The notes under the pieces were generated by a model. The model saw only the letters and a list, made by a program, of their open reading frames with translations. It made no database searches and was not told the DNA's origin. Both the position numbers and the translations under genes were made by a program. From assembly GCA_965226215.1 (NCBI GenBank), contig CBDDCH010000002.1, forward strand, positions 1,488,001-1,552,000: 64,000 nt of DNA. The letters run 5' to 3'. Shown here piece by piece: positions 61,830-64,000 of this stretch; within the stretch, counting starts at the first letter, position 1, and the number at the start of each line of letters is the position of its first letter. This DNA comes from G963668345 sp965226215 (lineage in GTDB: Bacteria; Acidobacteriota; Terriglobia; Bryobacterales; UBA6623).

Positions 61830-62342
61830 CTAGGACGCGCGGGGCGAGCGTTTTGGGCGGGCGAGATTGTTGGCGTGGTTTTCCGTCGCCTCGCCGCTGC
61901 TGCCTAACGCCGTGGTCTGGCAATCAGCGCAATAGCCTCCGACTTCGGTTCTGGCGACAAGGATTCGAAAGCCGAAGTCGGACTCGATTTGTTGCTTGAG
62001 TAACTGCAGCGGCTCCCCAAAAAATTCCTGGACGCCGCCGCAGCGAAGACAAACGATGTGGGCGTGCTCCCGCTTGAGCCGTGTTTCGTAGTAGTGCTGA
62101 TCTCCTTCGTGGTGTAGCAGATCCAACTCGTCAATCAAGCCCTCTTGCTTGAGCAGCTTTAGCGTGCGGTAAACGGTAACGCGGTTGATCTTGGGATCGC
62201 GTTTTTTCGCCAATTCATAGAGTTGGTCCGCATTGAGGTGCCTGTGAGAATGGTGAATGATCTCGAACAGGAGTTCCCGTTGGCGGGTTAGACGAATACC
62301 GTGCTTTCTTAGCGGGACTTTGAGAGAAGTTTCGCTAAGCAC
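61830..62342 (-). CDS. Fur-family transcriptional regulator
   Basis: A 170-aa metal- or peroxide-responsive repressor. The winged helix (LRKHGIRLTRQRELLFEIIHHSHRHLNADQLYELAKKRDPKINRVTVYRTLKLLKQEGLIDEL) is followed by the dimer domain with HHEGDQHYYETRLKREHAHIVCLRCGGV, containing the His-rich regulatory site, CLRC, and a later CADC that completes the structural Cys4 zinc site. It could be Fur, PerR or Zur; ligands alone do not decide. The GTG start at 62342 is chosen because the upstream extension to 62435 is not family-like. It ends 4 bp from the phosphatase start side and may be co-transcribed. Confidence 0.88.
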   Translation of the reverse strand: MLSETSLKVPLRKHGIRLTRQRELLFEIIHHSHRHLNADQLYELAKKRDPKINRVTVYRTLKLLKQEGLIDELDLLHHEGDQHYYETRLKREHAHIVCLRCGGVQEFFGEPLQLLKQQIESDFGFRILVARTEVGGYCADCQTTALGSSGEATENHANNLARPKRSPRAS

Positions 62343-62444
62343 GGCAAGGGCTCTCCATGTTCGGCCATTATCGTAGCACAACGAACTTCGAATCCGTAGC
62401 GCTATCATGAGGGGAAGTACGTTCTCCGCCCACATAGGCTAGCT

Positions 62445-63602
62445 TTGACTCAAGCGAGGCAGGTGGTAACGAATCTTGTAACCCCACGGTGGCTTCTACT
62501 CGCCTGTCTGGTCGCGGTGATGGCACCCGAGATCCGCCTGGTCGGACAGCAGTCTACTGCCCTGGACCCGGCGGTTCTGCAGCACATCAACGCCGGTCTC
62601 CAGGCTCGACGCGAAAACCGCCTGGAAGACGAAGCTCGCGAATTCGAAGCCGTCACGCGGCTTGCTCCTAATCTTGCCGAGGCCCATTTGAATCTCGGGC
62701 TGGCTCGGCACAAGCAGGGGAAGCTACAAGAAGCCGTCGAGTCTCTTCAAGCCGCCCTGAGACTGAAACCCAATCTCAAAGGCGTTTCGAAATACTTGGG
62801 TAGTGATAGCTTACGAATCGGTCGCCTTCGCCAGGCTGTCAAGTATCTCGAGGAGGCTCACGAGTCGCAGCCTTCAGACGCCATGGTCAGCTCGTGGCTA
62901 GGAGCTGCCTATGTCGAGGCAGGCCGGCATCGCGAGGCGATTCCAGTGCTCGAGGCGGCTCTGAAAACCAGGCCGGATGACCACGACGCGCTCTTCTATC
63001 TCGCCAAGGCCTATCAGGCTGTCGCAGGTTCTCTCTCCGACGATCTTTTCCATCGTGCGCCTCACTCCGCGCGCGCTAGACAGTCGGCGGCGGAAAACTA
63101 CGCTGCCATCGGACGCACGGAAGACGCACTTCGGGAATACCAGCGAGCGCTGGAGCAAGACGCCGGTCTGGCCGGTATTCGTGCGGCCATGGCGAAGCTG
63201 TACATCGAGGGCGGCAAACTCGCCGACGCGGAGGCCGCTTATCGGACGGAGCTGGAAATCCAGCCCGCGAGCAGCGCCGTCAGCTTCGAATACGGCGAGC
63301 TTCTGATCAAGTTGGGGCGACCTGAAACCGCTGTTCCCCATCTGGAAGCTGCGGTGCAATCTGATCCCGGTCTCGTTCCGGCCTACTACCAGGTCGGCTT
63401 GAGCTTGCTTGAAGGGGGCCATCTTGCCGAAGCAGAAAAGGTTTTCCTTCGAACAACTCAGATTGACGTTCCCATTGAACTCCAAATCTCCAGTCATGAG
63501 AAGCTGATCCAGAGCTACAAGAAACTAGGTTCTAAACAAAAGGCCCGCGAACAGGCGAAAACGCTCAAACAACTCCGGAAGCAGTTGGCATCACAAGAGT
63601 AA
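62445..63602 (+). CDS. Secreted TPR protein
   Basis: A 385-aa protein with an N-terminal hydrophobic leader (TPRWLLLACLVAVMAPEIRLVG) and about seven TPR units, for example LAEAHLNLGLARHKQGKLQEAVESLQAALRLKP, AMVSSWLGAAYVEAGRHREAIPVLEAALKTRP, and SAVSFEYGELLIKLGRPETAVPHLEAAVQSDP. It is likely periplasmic and mediates protein contacts. The TTG start at 62445 is the first that keeps the signal peptide; the next Met (in VAVMAPE) would remove it. Divergent from the Fur-type gene. Confidence 0.75.
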   Translation: MTQARQVVTNLVTPRWLLLACLVAVMAPEIRLVGQQSTALDPAVLQHINAGLQARRENRLEDEAREFEAVTRLAPNLAEAHLNLGLARHKQGKLQEAVESLQAALRLKPNLKGVSKYLGSDSLRIGRLRQAVKYLEEAHESQPSDAMVSSWLGAAYVEAGRHREAIPVLEAALKTRPDDHDALFYLAKAYQAVAGSLSDDLFHRAPHSARARQSAAENYAAIGRTEDALREYQRALEQDAGLAGIRAAMAKLYIEGGKLADAEAAYRTELEIQPASSAVSFEYGELLIKLGRPETAVPHLEAAVQSDPGLVPAYYQVGLSLLEGGHLAEAEKVFLRTTQIDVPIELQISSHEKLIQSYKKLGSKQKAREQAKTLKQLRKQLASQE

Positions 63603-63683
63603 TAGTCGCTCGCTCGCCAAACCGAGGGGTTCCCGCGGGTTGTCCTTTGGTGACGGCAGTGCAAATGAAGCTCTCCCGCCGTC

Positions 63684-64000
63684 ATGAGTGATCAACCACA
63701 GAACGCAGGAGACGGCCCAACTTGGTTCCACATCCGCAACACCGAAGCGAAAACGATTCTTACGAAAACGTCGGGATTCATAGCTGCGGCCGGATTCACC
63801 CACTCCCTCACGCCGGCCCGCAATTGCACCTACGGATGCATGTACTGCTACGTCCCTACGCTCCGCGTCTACGGCGGTCTGAAGAAGGAAGACTGGCAAC
63901 GTTGGGGCCAATTTACGACCATCAAGTCGAATGCGGCCGAACTCCTCCGCCGTGAAATCCGCCCTGAGCAGGTGATTTATTGTTCTCCCCTCGTCGATCC
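63684..64000 (+). CDS. SPL-like radical SAM protein, 5' part
   Basis: The first ~105 residues of a radical SAM protein, cut by the window end. GFTHSLTPARNCTYGCMYCYVP holds the Cys-x3-Cys-x2-Cys cluster in the context typical of the spore photoproduct lyase-like (SPL) radical SAM family found in non-spore formers. TTIKSNAAELLRREI and VIYCSPLVD follow. The substrate is unknown; relatives are annotated as possible DNA repair proteins or uncharacterised. ATG 63684 lies 81 bp after the TPR gene. Confidence 0.78.
   Translation, partial: MSDQPQNAGDGPTWFHIRNTEAKTILTKTSGFIAAAGFTHSLTPARNCTYGCMYCYVPTLRVYGGLKKEDWQRWGQFTTIKSNAAELLRREIRPEQVIYCSPLVD

Overview
The window is GC-rich, densely coded bacterial chromosome. 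Several features suggest an acidobacterium of the Solibacteres/Bryobacterales type, probably from a soil or other environmental genome. These are a secreted VWFA protein of the type common in acidobacteria (54125-55069), an ECF sigma factor convergent with a membrane Ser/Thr kinase, a BshC homologue, an FHA-GAF-SpoIIE phosphatase, and intergenic DNA rich in palindromic repeats. The taxonomic call is inference; there is no rRNA gene here.

Layout. 0-5.9 kb is an accessory edge: a cut SRPBCC gene, transposase remnants (IS91-like and IS1380-like), phosphoglycolate phosphatase, a MoeB/ThiF-Smr pair and a lipoprotein gene that looks frameshifted. 5.9-11.7 kb holds the soluble transhydrogenase and a decaying surface-polysaccharide cluster: a glycosyltransferase with an in-frame stop, a polysaccharide deacetylase, a truncated FkbM methyltransferase, an intact PLP aminotransferase and a broken TPR gene. 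12.1-25.4 kb is a signalling and membrane region: a REC-HK-REC-REC hybrid kinase, the ECF/STK pair, a Na+/solute symporter, a GIDE protein and an SPFH protein that share an upstream 38-bp repeat, a deoxyhypusine-synthase-like enzyme, a second ECF factor with its zinc-finger anti-sigma factor, and a Crp/Fnr regulator.

25.7-39.3 kb is mostly metabolism: ilvD, two GT39-type membrane proteins, purC, a divergent Gfo/Idh oxidoreductase and IolE-like TIM barrel, tRNA-Leu, hemW, bshC and a membrane TPR protein. A complete insertion sequence lies at about 39.47-41.03 kb. 41.1-50.5 kb carries a secreted protein, DUF2203, yjbQ, fabG-fabD, ssb and an RND efflux adaptor-pump pair. 50.8-64 kb carries tRNA-Thr, a VCBS/FG-GAP lipoprotein, an RluA-type pseudouridine synthase, the VWFA protein, recA, cobT, a lipase-like protein, a minimal zincin, the FHA-GAF-PP2C phosphatase, a Fur-family regulator, a TPR protein and the start of an SPL-like radical SAM gene.

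The strongest unexplained signal is the intergenic DNA. At least five families of 150-260 bp palindromic, MITE-like elements recur. One family keeps a common terminal inverted repeat but carries different palindromic cores. Copies flank ssb in inverted orientation, form the leader of the Ser/Thr kinase, and supply or abut the stop codons of several genes. The other main leads are the GIDE/SPFH module with its shared upstream repeat, the kinase whose DFG motif reads DFC, and a candidate terminator-ended RNA near 52.7-52.9 kb.
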